64,000 nt of DNA, from IMG/VR virus record IMGVR_UViG_3300026097_001139, positions 24,387 through 88,386 of that record; one strand, written 5' to 3'. The notes under the pieces are model-generated. The model ran no database searches and was not told the DNA's origin. It saw only the letters and a list, made by a program, of their open reading frames with translations. Below, in pieces: positions 8,613 through 17,271 of the stretch; position 1 is the first letter of the stretch, and each line of letters opens with the position of its first letter. This DNA is from a virus. A program made the position numbers and the translations under genes.

Positions 8613-9320
8613 CTAGACCGGCTTGTGCAATACTAGATGGAGGTTGCCGTTGAGATCGTTGCGAATGCCGCTGTGAATATCTCGTGGCAGTTGATGATCA
8701 ACCACTATGGATCGGTTGCTCCATAAATTGAGAATTTCCAGAGCAAATTTTCCGGCATAAGCTAAATCAGGTATGCTAACACTGCGACTGTCAGTGTACA
8801 TCAACCATGTTTCGATGTTGGTGCTGATCCATGCTCGTCCTCCTGGTTTCAGCATGTCGTAAATCCATTCAATTCGGTTGTTCATTTCTGCAATGCTGGC
8901 AAAGTGAATACTGTTTACTGCTACGATTTTATCAAACAAGTTTTTTCTTTTACAACAAAACTCTTGATCAAACGTGTCAACAATGTCGGGATTCATATCC
9001 TCCCAACTGTCCATGCCAATCAAATTTGGAAAGTACTGCTTCCATGGATGTAATCCACAGCCAATATCTATAGCTGTGTCACTGTCTTGTATATTCAATT
9101 GACCAAGATAGTACCAGCTCTGCATATCAGTAATTTTATGATTCAAACAAAATTCTCTTGAATGGATATACACTGTGTCATTTAAGTATGCCCGTAAAAA
9201 AGTTAGGTCTTGATAGCTCCAGCAATAATGGTCTGTGTTGTTTTTTATCTGATCAGATTGCGGTAAAATATCCCAGCTTTGTTGCCAATACTGTATGTTG
9301 TAAGGGCGTTTGACTGTCAT
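8613..9320 (-). CDS. Class I SAM-dependent methyltransferase-like protein
   Basis: 235 residues. Motif I is AIDIGCGL (83-90), followed by an acidic strand end (LIGMDSWEDM) and the post-motif IEWIYDMLKPGGRAWISTN typical of Rossmann methyltransferases. Substrate unknown. The ATG overlaps the stop of the upstream radical SAM gene (9317), so the two may modify the same substrate. A short SAM-binding core with few extra elements argues against a DNA methyltransferase. Confidence 0.75.
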   Translation of the reverse strand: MTVKRPYNIQYWQQSWDILPQSDQIKNNTDHYCWSYQDLTFLRAYLNDTVYIHSREFCLNHKITDMQSWYYLGQLNIQDSDTAIDIGCGLHPWKQYFPNLIGMDSWEDMNPDIVDTFDQEFCCKRKNLFDKIVAVNSIHFASIAEMNNRIEWIYDMLKPGGRAWISTNIETWLMYTDSRSVSIPDLAYAGKFALEILNLWSNRSIVVDHQLPRDIHSGIRNDLNGNLHLVLHKPV

Positions 9321-10852
9321 GGAGTCCAGTTGAGTTTGTTGTTTATATAATTTGTTAAGATTCTGTCAATACGTGGATTATTCTTAGTGTGCTTTACTGT
9401 GTTATGTACTTGTCTTGACATACTAAACACTTCGTCTAATGGCAAGTAACTATGAGTATTAAGACTCCAATTATTCAGTTTATAACTTGAATTTTCCATC
9501 TGCTCTTTAGCATAAAGATCTGTAATTTCGTCGCATTCATGTACATTTGTTAAGTCACTTTCCCACATCCTTACCTTAGCACTGTATCCGACCGGTTCTG
9601 CAAACTCACTTTCTTTAGGACCATTTGAAAATGCATGTGCTGACTTTTGTTGTGCCATGTGGTCTCTTTCTGTTGGAAGTTCTCGGTAACCATACTTTTC
9701 GTAATTTTCGCATAGTTTACTTTTCTTTACTAAATCACCTAATACCAGTTCAAGTGTAAAGGCTTGCAAACTTTGATCAGACCAATGTTTTTTTGCCCAG
9801 TCCAGTGTGCCGAGCATGCTGTCAACTGGTTCTGCTGGCAAGCCATTGATCAACCCAATGGTACCGCTATAATAGCCTTTTTTATTGTTGTAGAAATAAT
9901 TCTTTACATCAAGTAAACCTTGTTTCAATTTGTCTGGGTCATATCCCTTGCCTATTAACTTTCCAGCTTCTTTGTGAAAAGTTTCGATACCATAGTAGTG
10001 TCCAACAAAGTTCATTCTGGCCAGTTCTTCGCGATCTTTGGGTCTTGCTACCAGCAGATCGGCACGAATAAAACCAGTGAACATTGTTTCGAAGTCTAAT
10101 CGTTCAACTACATCTGCAAACTTGGTAATTTTCTCTGTTCGGTCATTGAATGTTTCGTCTGCTACAGCGTATCGTGTTACACCAAATCTATCGTATGCAT
10201 TTTTTATGTCTTCCTCAAAATCATCAGCGTCACGAGTGTAGTCGCCTTTAACACCTAGTATTGGATAGTTACAAAATGCACATTGAAATTTGCAACCTCG
10301 AGAAAACTCTAGTGTTAATGCTTCTTCTGACGTTATAAAGTCTCTATCTTCGTATATTACTTTGAGAGAACGCATAGGGTATGCTGGGTATTGGTCGTTG
10401 CAATCAAGAACCTTGCGATTCAACTTATCTAACATGAGAAAAACAGGACGTGGCCCATTGCTGAATTCATATTCAAGTAGTTTAACTATACCAAGTTCTC
10501 CGTACCCATACAAATAGTAGTCAACATTGTTGCTTTTAAAGTCTGGGCCAACTGCAGACCCAATCACAGTCATTATATCGGGATTTTTTGATTTGATATA
10601 TTCAAGTAATCTTTCCCAACGCGGAACCCATTTCATCCACATAAGGCTAAGGCCAATCCATTTCACTGACGTGATGTCTCGGCTATCAACAAATTGTCTA
10701 AGTTGTTCATCGCTCCATTGATGGACATATTCCACCACTTCCACATCCCAATTGTGATTAGTTCTCAAATAATGGGCAATCCGGTGACTTCCCGATAATC
10801 GCGCATTAAAAATTTCGTGTCCAGGTTGGAAGAGTATTGCTCTATTTTTCAT
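9317..10852 (-). CDS. Radical SAM protein with B12-binding-type N-terminal domain
   Basis: 511 residues. The N-terminal about 165 residues form a Rossmann-like domain as in B12-binding radical SAM enzymes, but I see no DxHxxG cobalamin ligand motif. The [4Fe-4S] cysteines are C187, C191 and C194 (RGCKFQCAFC). Such enzymes catalyse methylations or rearrangements by the 5'-deoxyadenosyl radical. The stop overlaps the methyltransferase start and its start overlaps the YkuK-like stop. The SAM could come from phage MetK (36201-37301). Substrate unknown. Confidence 0.85.
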   Translation of the reverse strand: MKNRAILFQPGHEIFNARLSGSHRIAHYLRTNHNWDVEVVEYVHQWSDEQLRQFVDSRDITSVKWIGLSLMWMKWVPRWERLLEYIKSKNPDIMTVIGSAVGPDFKSNNVDYYLYGYGELGIVKLLEYEFSNGPRPVFLMLDKLNRKVLDCNDQYPAYPMRSLKVIYEDRDFITSEEALTLEFSRGCKFQCAFCNYPILGVKGDYTRDADDFEEDIKNAYDRFGVTRYAVADETFNDRTEKITKFADVVERLDFETMFTGFIRADLLVARPKDREELARMNFVGHYYGIETFHKEAGKLIGKGYDPDKLKQGLLDVKNYFYNNKKGYYSGTIGLINGLPAEPVDSMLGTLDWAKKHWSDQSLQAFTLELVLGDLVKKSKLCENYEKYGYRELPTERDHMAQQKSAHAFSNGPKESEFAEPVGYSAKVRMWESDLTNVHECDEITDLYAKEQMENSSYKLNNWSLNTHSYLPLDEVFSMSRQVHNTVKHTKNNPRIDRILTNYINNKLNWTP

Positions 10853-11319
10853 TTAAATAAAATTACACTTGTTAGTTTGTCGGCTGCTGAACTTGCTGCC
10901 CATGCTTCCGGTTTGACTTTAGGTTCCGTGTTACACGTACCCTTGATGTATCCAACCGCTTGTTGAATTACAACACTACTGGCATATTTATCAGAAGTGT
11001 TTATGTCTAGGTGTACTTCGATGTCTTGAACTATGTAAGGATTGAGTCTTTGGTACATATTACTGGCTTTATATACCTCGGTCATCAATCGCAATGCCGG
11101 CCGATTAATCCTTTTATCAAAATCACGTTCACGAGTAACTTCGCCGAATATTTTGCATCCATTGCAACCATTGATGTGTACTACTACTGCAACAGTATAC
11201 TCTGCATACCATATATTGTTTTTAAAAATGCGAGCAGAGTCTGCTCCGAGATATATTTTAGTTTCCGGGCTTTGCGAATTGATATAGTCAATGACCTGGT
11301 CTAGGTTTATATCACGCAC
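10849..11319 (-). CDS. YkuK/DUF458-like RNase H-fold protein
   Basis: 156 residues resembling the YkuK family, an RNase H-like fold. IYLGADSARI (22-31) with AEYTVAVVVHI and the later EVHLDINTSDKYASS provide acidic residues as in RNase H. Activity in this family is not established. The start is GTG at 11319. It is preceded by a ten-codon leader ORF with a strong ribosome-binding site, a hairpin and a late-type promoter. Confidence 0.75.
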   Translation of the reverse strand: MRDINLDQVIDYINSQSPETKIYLGADSARIFKNNIWYAEYTVAVVVHINGCNGCKIFGEVTRERDFDKRINRPALRLMTEVYKASNMYQRLNPYIVQDIEVHLDINTSDKYASSVVIQQAVGYIKGTCNTEPKVKPEAWAASSAADKLTSVILFK

Positions 11320-11327
11320 TGCCCGCT

Positions 11328-11360
11328 CTACCTTTGCCGGGCAACATTGTAAAGAGACAT
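11328..11360 (-). CDS. Ten-residue leader ORF (MSLYNVARQR)
   Basis: A ten-codon ORF with the best ribosome-binding site of this stretch (CAGGAGTATTCA then ATG) ends 8 bases before the GTG of the YkuK-like gene, in another frame. It may be a translation-coupling leader or a fortuitous ORF. No homologue is known to me. Confidence 0.4.
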   Translation of the reverse strand: MSLYNVARQR

Positions 11361-11362
11361 TG

Positions 11363-11386
11363 AATACTCCTGTTGCTTGGAGTATT
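11363..11386 (-). promoter_or_regulatory. Hairpin hiding a Shine-Dalgarno sequence
   Basis: AATACTCC and GGAGTATT form a perfect 8-bp stem with an 8-base loop. The 3' arm in the minus-strand RNA contains the GGAG ribosome-binding site of the leader ORF. The 5' arm lies in and just after the late-promoter box, so RNA starting at that promoter would lack it. Confidence 0.6.
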
Positions 11387-11389
11387 TAG
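11383..11389 (-). promoter_or_regulatory. T4-late-like promoter CTAAATA before leader ORF and YkuK-like gene
   Basis: GGCTAAATACTCC on the minus strand in the gap between genes. By T4 late-promoter spacing the start of transcription would be near 11377. Confidence 0.65.
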
Positions 11390-11401
11390 CCAATGCCAGT
11401 G

Positions 11402-12136
11402 CTAGTTACTCCAAACATCGGCATAGTAGCCTTTGCCATTGGTATCTCCGCCGTTATTCTCAACTTCAACACCATTGTAATAGACATCAGTGATAGTGTC
11501 TTCACCATTCAAGTATTCTACAACATGAATTTTTAGTTTGCGTGGATCAAACTTTTCACCTCCAGTTATATGTATAACACCATCAAAAAACGTGCCTTTC
11601 TCTGCGCTGTACATCTGGGCTATGTATTCCACATCTTCCACTGGTTCATCACAACAGGAGTGTTCATTTATTTCAATAGCATCGTCGCCAGACTCTTCAT
11701 ATACTTGATCCACAAGAGCAGTTAATTCCGTGTAGGTGACTACAGTATTAAGGTGTGTTGAATTGTAATCATCGCCGTCTACTTCGGCAACTTCGATCCA
11801 CGCACTGTCGTAATTAACGCCGAATGTGTGCTCAATCTCGTTTGGCGGTTCATACCATGGTCTTGGGTCGCCATCTTCGTCGACCATAAATTGAGCAGAT
11901 TTTGGTATTTCACTGATGTATTCGAAAGCAAAATCACCGTCTTCTGATCCTATCATATATTGAACTAGATCATATTCACCGTGTTCTTCTTTTACACCGT
12001 TCCAAAATTCATGTGCTTGTTTGTTAATAGACAGGTATACAGATTCGCCACCGTATCCATTAATAGTAATACGATAGTAGCGATCTGGATTTTTAATTGC
12101 TTCGACCAGTTGCTCTTTCTCTTCAATTGTTGCCAT
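11402..12136 (-). CDS. Acidic hypothetical protein, 244 aa
   Basis: A strongly acidic soluble protein (many D and E, with a CC pair near HSCCDEPVEDVEY). No recognised family. The frame opens at 12175, but the ATG at 12136 fits the gene border better, because the longer form overlaps the upstream gene. The late promoter at 11383 lies just after its stop. Confidence 0.7.
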   Translation of the reverse strand: MATIEEKEQLVEAIKNPDRYYRITINGYGGESVYLSINKQAHEFWNGVKEEHGEYDLVQYMIGSEDGDFAFEYISEIPKSAQFMVDEDGDPRPWYEPPNEIEHTFGVNYDSAWIEVAEVDGDDYNSTHLNTVVTYTELTALVDQVYEESGDDAIEINEHSCCDEPVEDVEYIAQMYSAEKGTFFDGVIHITGGEKFDPRKLKIHVVEYLNGEDTITDVYYNGVEVENNGGDTNGKGYYADVWSN

Positions 12137-12140
12137 GCTT

Positions 12141-13007
12141 TTACCCCAATGGTTTTGGTGGGTTGAATACACCATTACTTAGACTAGCAACTATAACATC
12201 GTTCACTACAAAATGTCTACCGGTCCATTCTATAACAAATTCCTTTTTGTATTCTTCTAATTGGGTGTGGTGTTCCATTAATTGAATACCAGTAATTGAA
12301 CTATAACTGACTGTAATTTTATTATATAAGGATAAATTAAATATTTCAGACAATGTGACACTGTTCATTGAACATACAGTATTATCTTTGTGATTGTCAA
12401 TGCCAAAGTAACTTAACCAATGATTAAATTTTGTAGGAAATAACAAAGTACAAGGTATATTGTTTGGTAAAAAAAGAGTAGAAATAAGCCTATAGTTACC
12501 TGGATGAATCATCAAGAAATTTTTCTTTTTTGCTCCTAAACTAAAAGGAGTTCTAAAAAAATCTGGAGGATTTGTGTAGAATTGATATAATTTTACCAGG
12601 TTATATACAGTATCTTTGTCAGTGTTATCGTGCTTAGGTGTATAGTCAACTGGAAACCGGAATACTCTTGGTGATTGGTCAGTTTTTAAAAGAGATTGCA
12701 TGGTATTTGAAAATTTATGCAGTAGAGGTAGTCGGCTTACCTGGTTGTAAAAATTTTTAAATTTTCCAGTGTCGGTTTGAACTACAAAGCTATCTTTTCC
12801 TGCAAAATGGCATACCTGCTTCATGTATTCAACAACTTCTTGAGTGTACCCTGGTGCTTTTTCATGCATTATAGTATGCAACGGATTGGGCTGTCGTAAA
12901 AGATTACTTCCTACATATGTGTCGATTTGATCTGGACATTTCCACGAAAAAGTGTAATTCTTGTTGCTACTACCTTGTAGTTGGTTACTTTTCCTGAATG
13001 TGTTCAT
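12141..13007 (-). CDS. Hypothetical protein, paralogue A of a tandem pair, 288 aa
   Basis: Shares a conserved core with the next gene (13014-13829): YNL-KLY-F-NPPDFFRTPFS-G, then IHPGNYRLISTLFL, then ITGIQ--EHH---EYKKE--IEWTG--F-VNDVIVA. The HPGNYR segment recalls phage proteins of unknown function with an HPG-R signature. No catalytic motif is certain. AT-rich. The pair must come from a tandem duplication followed by strong divergence outside the core. Confidence 0.75.
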   Translation of the reverse strand: MNTFRKSNQLQGSSNKNYTFSWKCPDQIDTYVGSNLLRQPNPLHTIMHEKAPGYTQEVVEYMKQVCHFAGKDSFVVQTDTGKFKNFYNQVSRLPLLHKFSNTMQSLLKTDQSPRVFRFPVDYTPKHDNTDKDTVYNLVKLYQFYTNPPDFFRTPFSLGAKKKNFLMIHPGNYRLISTLFLPNNIPCTLLFPTKFNHWLSYFGIDNHKDNTVCSMNSVTLSEIFNLSLYNKITVSYSSITGIQLMEHHTQLEEYKKEFVIEWTGRHFVVNDVIVASLSNGVFNPPKPLG

Positions 13008-13013
13008 ATTTTT

Positions 13014-13829
13014 TTATCTTGCCGGCTCCAACGGAACAAAAATGCCATTTTTCAGTGTTGCAACTATAATATCATTCACTATAAATTGAGTCCCTGTCCA
13101 CTCAATTTTATATTCTTTTTTGTATTCAGGGAGGATAGGATGATGTTCAACAATCTGAATACCAGTGATATGGCTATACCTTATATCGGCCTGCGGCTGA
13201 ATAGTATCAAGATTGATTGCTTTTTCTAGAAGTTTGTATGGTGCTTGTAATATAGTCATTGTACGTTCGAAAGAAAAAGGCAGAATACTGTGCAAAACAA
13301 CGTCGTTGGTTTTAAAAAAAAGAGTACAAGGAATAGGATCTTGCAAAAACATTGTTGACATAAGCCTATAATTCCCTGGATGAATAAAAATTTTGTGACC
13401 TGAAACACTATTACCCCCGATGCTAAAAGGAGTTCTAAAAAAATCAGGAGGGTTAACAATAAACTCGTAAAGTTTTGTTAGATTATACAAGTTAGATTTA
13501 GTTGCTTGTCCAGACGGAATAAAATTGGGCTCGTAGCGGTATACTCTAGATTTTTCTGTCGGTGCTAATTTTTTTAGTGAATAATGGAAGCGGCGTGCAA
13601 CTGAATTTGATGTGCTATCGAAAAACTGCTTTAGTGAATGTGTGTCGGTGCACACAATATAACTATCCGTATTTGCAAATCTACAGCATGCTTTAAGGTA
13701 ATTTGGAATAAGGGTTTTTTTATCAGTGCCGAAAGATCGTCGAATAGTTAAATCTTCAGTGTCAACTGTGCTACCATTTGGTAGATACAATCTATCCGGG
13801 GTTAAAAATTTTAATTTTAAATCCGTCAT
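13014..13829 (-). CDS. Hypothetical protein, paralogue B of a tandem pair, 271 aa
   Basis: Paralogue of 12141-13007 with the same core (PPDFFRTPFSIGG, IHPGNYRLMSTMFL, SHITGIQIVEHH, KIEWTGTQFIVNDIIVATL). Its start overlaps the stop of the upstream radical SAM gene (ATGA), linking the pair to that enzyme. Function unknown; it could be a substrate or partner of the radical SAM protein. Confidence 0.75.
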   Translation of the reverse strand: MTDLKLKFLTPDRLYLPNGSTVDTEDLTIRRSFGTDKKTLIPNYLKACCRFANTDSYIVCTDTHSLKQFFDSTSNSVARRFHYSLKKLAPTEKSRVYRYEPNFIPSGQATKSNLYNLTKLYEFIVNPPDFFRTPFSIGGNSVSGHKIFIHPGNYRLMSTMFLQDPIPCTLFFKTNDVVLHSILPFSFERTMTILQAPYKLLEKAINLDTIQPQADIRYSHITGIQIVEHHPILPEYKKEYKIEWTGTQFIVNDIIVATLKNGIFVPLEPAR

Positions 13830-14791
13830 TGGTACTCACTGAGTTTAAATCCTGTGCCTAGCATGTAGTTGACACTGGCAGTAGGATCATTACTCCACAC
13901 CAGCACTTCTGGATCGTCGTAGAGAAAATCACAGTTTTTACAGTATTCAATGTCGTCAAATCTGCCTTCTCTGTGCGCAGATCTCAACTGTTCATATTCA
14001 TCGCCCCAGTAGATATCTTCGAAACTTTGATCTTCGAAGTGACCCAGCACACTGAGTGCTTCGTTAGGCGGGCCCATGGTTTGACAGCATGGAGTAACTG
14101 CACCTTGTTTGCCGTCTAATCCCCCTGCTCTCACTGTGAGTTCAGGAGCAAAAGGTCTGCCGCAGGTTTTTCTTTTCTCAGGGTTGCGTAAGTACAGTGG
14201 CTGATAGTTGCCACTCCAGTTGTGCATTTTCCAGATATATCCTATGCAGCCCACTGAGTCTATGAATGCAGTTTTATACTGCTCTATTTCGTAGTCTATT
14301 TGACTGTTGTCCAGTATAAGATGATAACTGCTGAGTTCACAGGCACTGCGGTGACGTTGTATACACTGTTTGGTTTCTATGGCATTGTCACGTATTTCGT
14401 AAAAACGATCTTGACTCATCCACTGCTTGTACAGAGCAGGAGTGTATCCTATACAGCTAAAGCGAATAAAATCGATGCCAGCGACGACTACGTCATTGAG
14501 AAAATCACCTGTTAAATTTGTACCGTTGCAGTACATGAAACTCTTTAGACCGCGGCGTGTGCAAGCCTCGATGTATTCAGGCAAGTCTTTGGCAAGAGTA
14601 GGCTCACCAGATCCCTCCAGGTTAATGATCGGAGTGCCGTATTTTGCTACAACCTGATCCAGCACAGACTCAAATAAATCAAGTGGCATTTTGCGAGTAA
14701 AATTTTGCCCGCGACCTGTGCTTTGTGGACACATATCACAGGAATAGTTACACCCGCCAAATACTTCAAGGACAACTCGTTCTAGCTTCAT
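13826..14791 (-). CDS. Radical SAM protein with SPASM-like C-terminal cysteines
   Basis: 321 residues. The cluster motif is C14, C18, C21 (GCNYSCDMC). The C-terminal part has further cysteines (KRKTCGRPF, VTPCCQTMG, IEYCKNCDF) as in SPASM domains, which bind auxiliary iron-sulfur clusters in peptide- or sugar-modifying enzymes. Co-oriented with and coupled to the duplicate pair 12141-13829. TATAAATA lies 6 bases before the ATG and no Shine-Dalgarno is visible. Confidence 0.85.
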   Translation of the reverse strand: MKLERVVLEVFGGCNYSCDMCPQSTGRGQNFTRKMPLDLFESVLDQVVAKYGTPIINLEGSGEPTLAKDLPEYIEACTRRGLKSFMYCNGTNLTGDFLNDVVVAGIDFIRFSCIGYTPALYKQWMSQDRFYEIRDNAIETKQCIQRHRSACELSSYHLILDNSQIDYEIEQYKTAFIDSVGCIGYIWKMHNWSGNYQPLYLRNPEKRKTCGRPFAPELTVRAGGLDGKQGAVTPCCQTMGPPNEALSVLGHFEDQSFEDIYWGDEYEQLRSAHREGRFDDIEYCKNCDFLYDDPEVLVWSNDPTASVNYMLGTGFKLSEYQ

Positions 14792-14797
14792 GGAAAG

Positions 14798-14805
14798 TAT
14801 TTATA
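14798..14805 (-). promoter_or_regulatory. TATAAATA late-promoter-like box
   Basis: Exact T4 late-promoter core on the minus strand, six bases from the ATG at 14791. By T4 spacing transcription would start about one base before the ATG, giving a leaderless mRNA. Confidence 0.5.
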
Positions 14806-14824
14806 CGGTGTCAATTGTGCTCCG

Positions 14825-15103
14825 CTAGCATTCTACTTCGGCACCGTAGCCGTCTTCTGTGCTGTACAGTCTCACAATTGGCTTGCCATCAATCTTCATT
14901 CCTACGGAAACATATGGCCCGCCACTGGGATCAAACATACCAAGGTCGTCCATGTTGAGGCTGTCCTGTCCCTCTTTGCCGCCTAGACGACTGTACTTTA
15001 AACTGTCGCCGGTCATGCGAAACTGATACCGGTTTTCCGCAAGTACAACCCAGGTATATTCATCGCCGTATCTATTAGAATAAACTTTGCCTGCTTCAAA
15101 CAT
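14825..15103 (-). CDS. Hypothetical protein, 92 aa
   Basis: Small soluble protein, probably beta-rich (SNRYGDEYTWVVLAENRYQF; GPYVSVGMKIDGKPIVRLYS). Start ATG overlaps the upstream stop (TAATG). No family recognised. Confidence 0.7.
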   Translation of the reverse strand: MFEAGKVYSNRYGDEYTWVVLAENRYQFRMTGDSLKYSRLGGKEGQDSLNMDDLGMFDPSGGPYVSVGMKIDGKPIVRLYSTEDGYGAEVEC

Positions 15104-15420
15104 TACAACTCCACTATCTCTACACTGTCACCGAACCGTTCTTTCAGTTGATTCCAAACACCAGCATTGCTCATACGTAATCCTTGAGATTCTTTCAACA
15201 AACGGTATGTGCTACCACTTTCTGTGGTTGCAGTAATCCATTCACTGTCAATGTCGATTTCTAAAATTTTAATAGGACTGCTCAAACGCCAACTATCACC
15301 GTCAAGATATCCACCACTCCAACCTGACAGAATCTTTTGAAACTGTTTGCCACCGTGGTTGACTTCGATAATCACCCAAGAGTTTGGAGCAATATCCTGT
15401 TCTGGTTCAAGGTTCATCAT
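15103..15420 (-). CDS. Hypothetical protein, about 105 aa
   Basis: Small beta-rich protein, similar in style to its downstream neighbour. The frame opens at 15444, but ATGATG at 15420/15417 preceded by GGAAAG is the likelier start and overlaps the end of a frameshifted ORF. No recognised domain. Confidence 0.65.
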   Translation of the reverse strand: MMNLEPEQDIAPNSWVIIEVNHGGKQFQKILSGWSGGYLDGDSWRLSSPIKILEIDIDSEWITATTESGSTYRLLKESQGLRMSNAGVWNQLKERFGDSVEIVEL

Positions 15421-15608
15421 CTTTCCGGTATTCCTTATCCACATCTTCTATAAAACGTTTAACATACCCCATTGCCTCATCTGCGAGTTCAGGAGATACA
15501 TCGTAAGTTTCTATTATAGTCTCTAAATTTGTTTCAAACTGTTCTATAAGTTATTCTATTGTCAGCAAAGTCTAAGCACCAGCGGAATATTTTACGAATC
15601 TTTATCAT
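15407..15608 (-). pseudogene. Small ORF interrupted by a frameshift
   Basis: A start ATG at 15608 overlaps the upstream stop (ATGA) and reads MIKIRKIFRWCLDFADNRI before stopping at 15534. Shifting by one base near 15545-15550 opens a second frame, LIEQFETNLETIIETYDV..., ending KEYRKDDEP at 15407. Both halves look like real protein and together give about 66 residues. This could be a pseudogene, a sequencing or assembly error, or a programmed +1 frameshift. No slippery motif is obvious. Confidence 0.6.
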
Positions 15609-15820
15609 ACTTGATCCATTGTGCGTTCGTGTTCTTCTTCATAGTAGATAGGATCCATTTCTAAACTGGCAGAATAGTCGAATATATTATAACCTTGAAG
15701 AGCGTACCAAGTGGCTCGCTTAGGTGTCATAATTAGCAATTTGTCTCGCACACTTCCAGCACTTGCCACACGAGAGTGCGGTTCAAATCTTTCAATGCTG
15801 TAGAGCCTATGTTCAATCAC
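15605..15820 (-). CDS. Hypothetical protein, 71 aa
   Basis: Small soluble protein without known motif. Start ATG overlaps the upstream dehydrogenase stop and its own stop overlaps the start of the frameshifted ORF. Translation through this group is probably coupled. Confidence 0.65.
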   Translation of the reverse strand: MIEHRLYSIERFEPHSRVASAGSVRDKLLIMTPKRATWYALQGYNIFDYSASLEMDPIYYEEEHERTMDQV

Positions 15821-16581
15821 AGTTCGGGTCCTTGCTTGCGAATCTGTTTATTATATGCTATTGCTTCTTCAATCAGCGTGAACGGCACATTTCTATCTCT
15901 ACAGAGTTTTACCATTGCGGCGGTATCTTTAGGAAAACAATGTCCTCCCCAACCTCGTTGTTCTGTGACATATGAATGATCAGAATTAATTCTACTATCT
16001 CTACAAACGCTTTCTCGAACATTTGAAAAATCAGCACCAACAGTTTCACACAAGTCATACAGTTGATTGAAAAAACTTACCTTCGTTGCTAGATAACTGT
16101 TTTCAGCATATTTTACAATGCTTGCTTCGATGTCTGATATTAAGTAACATTCGATATTTGGGAAGGCGATGTTCCATACCCTTTTCCAGAAGTCTTGATC
16201 TCCGCCACCTAGGATTACAAAATCTTGATTTTTAAAATCTTCATCTGCTGTATTTTGTCTTAAAAATTCAGGGGAGTATGTTATAGCATGTTCTGGGAAT
16301 TGTTTCTGGATCGAAATCACTCCATCTATGTCAACGGCACTTTTTATTACAACAGGGATCTCCGGTGAAACAGTTTCTAGGACACTCACAATCCTGGAAT
16401 AATCACAACTTCCGTCGGAACTCTCAGGGGTATTTACACAAATCACTACACCTATTACATCTGTATAATTAGCAACCGTTTCTGGACCTAGTTTAGGATC
16501 TACAACAACAATTTCCATGTGTTGTTTAAACTTATTTGCTACTGCGTGTCCGACAGATCCGTACCCAGCAATTGCTATCAT
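15817..16581 (-). CDS. UDP-glucose/GDP-mannose 6-dehydrogenase-like protein, short form
   Basis: 254 residues versus about 390-450 in the family. The NAD-binding loop GYGSVG (6-11), the central helix KYAENSYLATKVSFFNQL (157-174) with the catalytic-type Lys, and the active-site Cys C215 (GWGGHCFPKDT) are present. The C-terminal UDP-binding domain is missing. Full enzymes oxidise a sugar nucleotide to the uronic acid. Either a truncated active form or a different substrate is possible. Fits the sugar genes at 46772-50455. Confidence 0.82.
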   Translation of the reverse strand: MIAIAGYGSVGHAVANKFKQHMEIVVVDPKLGPETVANYTDVIGVVICVNTPESSDGSCDYSRIVSVLETVSPEIPVVIKSAVDIDGVISIQKQFPEHAITYSPEFLRQNTADEDFKNQDFVILGGGDQDFWKRVWNIAFPNIECYLISDIEASIVKYAENSYLATKVSFFNQLYDLCETVGADFSNVRESVCRDSRINSDHSYVTEQRGWGGHCFPKDTAAMVKLCRDRNVPFTLIEEAIAYNKQIRKQGPEL

Positions 16582-16582
16582 C

Positions 16583-17056
16583 TTATTTCCTTGTGCAATC
16601 CATTTTGTGGATATGTTCTTTGTTTTCTCTCAAATCAGTTACCAATCCGCACTCATAACACTTAAACCAAACATCATCTGCCCAACGAATCTTTCTACCA
16701 CTGTGTTGTTCATACTTTGCGATGATGTCGTCGAACTCCCACAGTTCTTCTGTTTCAAAGTCATCTAACCAATCACCAAAGTGATTCCAATCTTCCGTTC
16801 GCATAGGTGCAACATCGTATTCGTGCCAACCGTTCCAATAATCATCGCCTGGAACATTCCGAATGTCGATACGACCTGTTGAATAATCTTCGGTGACTTC
16901 TTGTCGTTCAAAAGTGTCACCAACTTTATACCTACCCTTCTCGACAAGCACACTGCCCTCTTGAACGACATGTGTCACTGTTTTGGTAAGTCCACGCTCC
17001 TCATACCACTGCATATTAGCAACTCCCATCCAGTTAGTTGAATAACTTATAGCCAT
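16583..17056 (-). CDS. Hypothetical protein with possible zinc-binding C-terminus, about 157 aa
   Basis: The C-terminus has CYECGLVTDLRENKEHIHKMDC, a C-x2-C...H-x-H...C pattern that could bind zinc. The rest is acidic and aromatic-rich. Start chosen as the ATG overlapping the upstream TGA (TGATG); a GTG lies one codon earlier. Function unknown. Confidence 0.65.
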   Translation of the reverse strand: MAISYSTNWMGVANMQWYEERGLTKTVTHVVQEGSVLVEKGRYKVGDTFERQEVTEDYSTGRIDIRNVPGDDYWNGWHEYDVAPMRTEDWNHFGDWLDDFETEELWEFDDIIAKYEQHSGRKIRWADDVWFKCYECGLVTDLRENKEHIHKMDCTRK

Positions 17057-17271
17057 CACTCACCTTTCCAGTTGATCAACACCTGTAAACATTCCCATTC
17101 ACCGTAAGTGAGACTAAACCGTTCAGTGCTGTTTTTGCGGTCAATCACAATGTCGCATCCTTCGCCATTGCTCCACTCAGTGACTTCCATGTAGTCATTC
17201 TCGCCAGCATGGAAACAGTAGGGTTTGAGTTGAGAGAATACTGCTCGTCTTTGTGATACTTCAATGCTCAC
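17056..17271 (-). CDS. Hypothetical protein, 71 aa, GTG start
   Basis: The frame is open from 17322, but the GTG at 17271, preceded by GGAGAGAAGGC and overlapping the upstream stop by 11 bases, is the better start. Small beta-type protein (DYMEVTEWSNGEGCDIVIDRK). No known family. Confidence 0.6.
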   Translation of the reverse strand: MSIEVSQRRAVFSQLKPYCFHAGENDYMEVTEWSNGEGCDIVIDRKNSTERFSLTYGEWECLQVLINWKGE

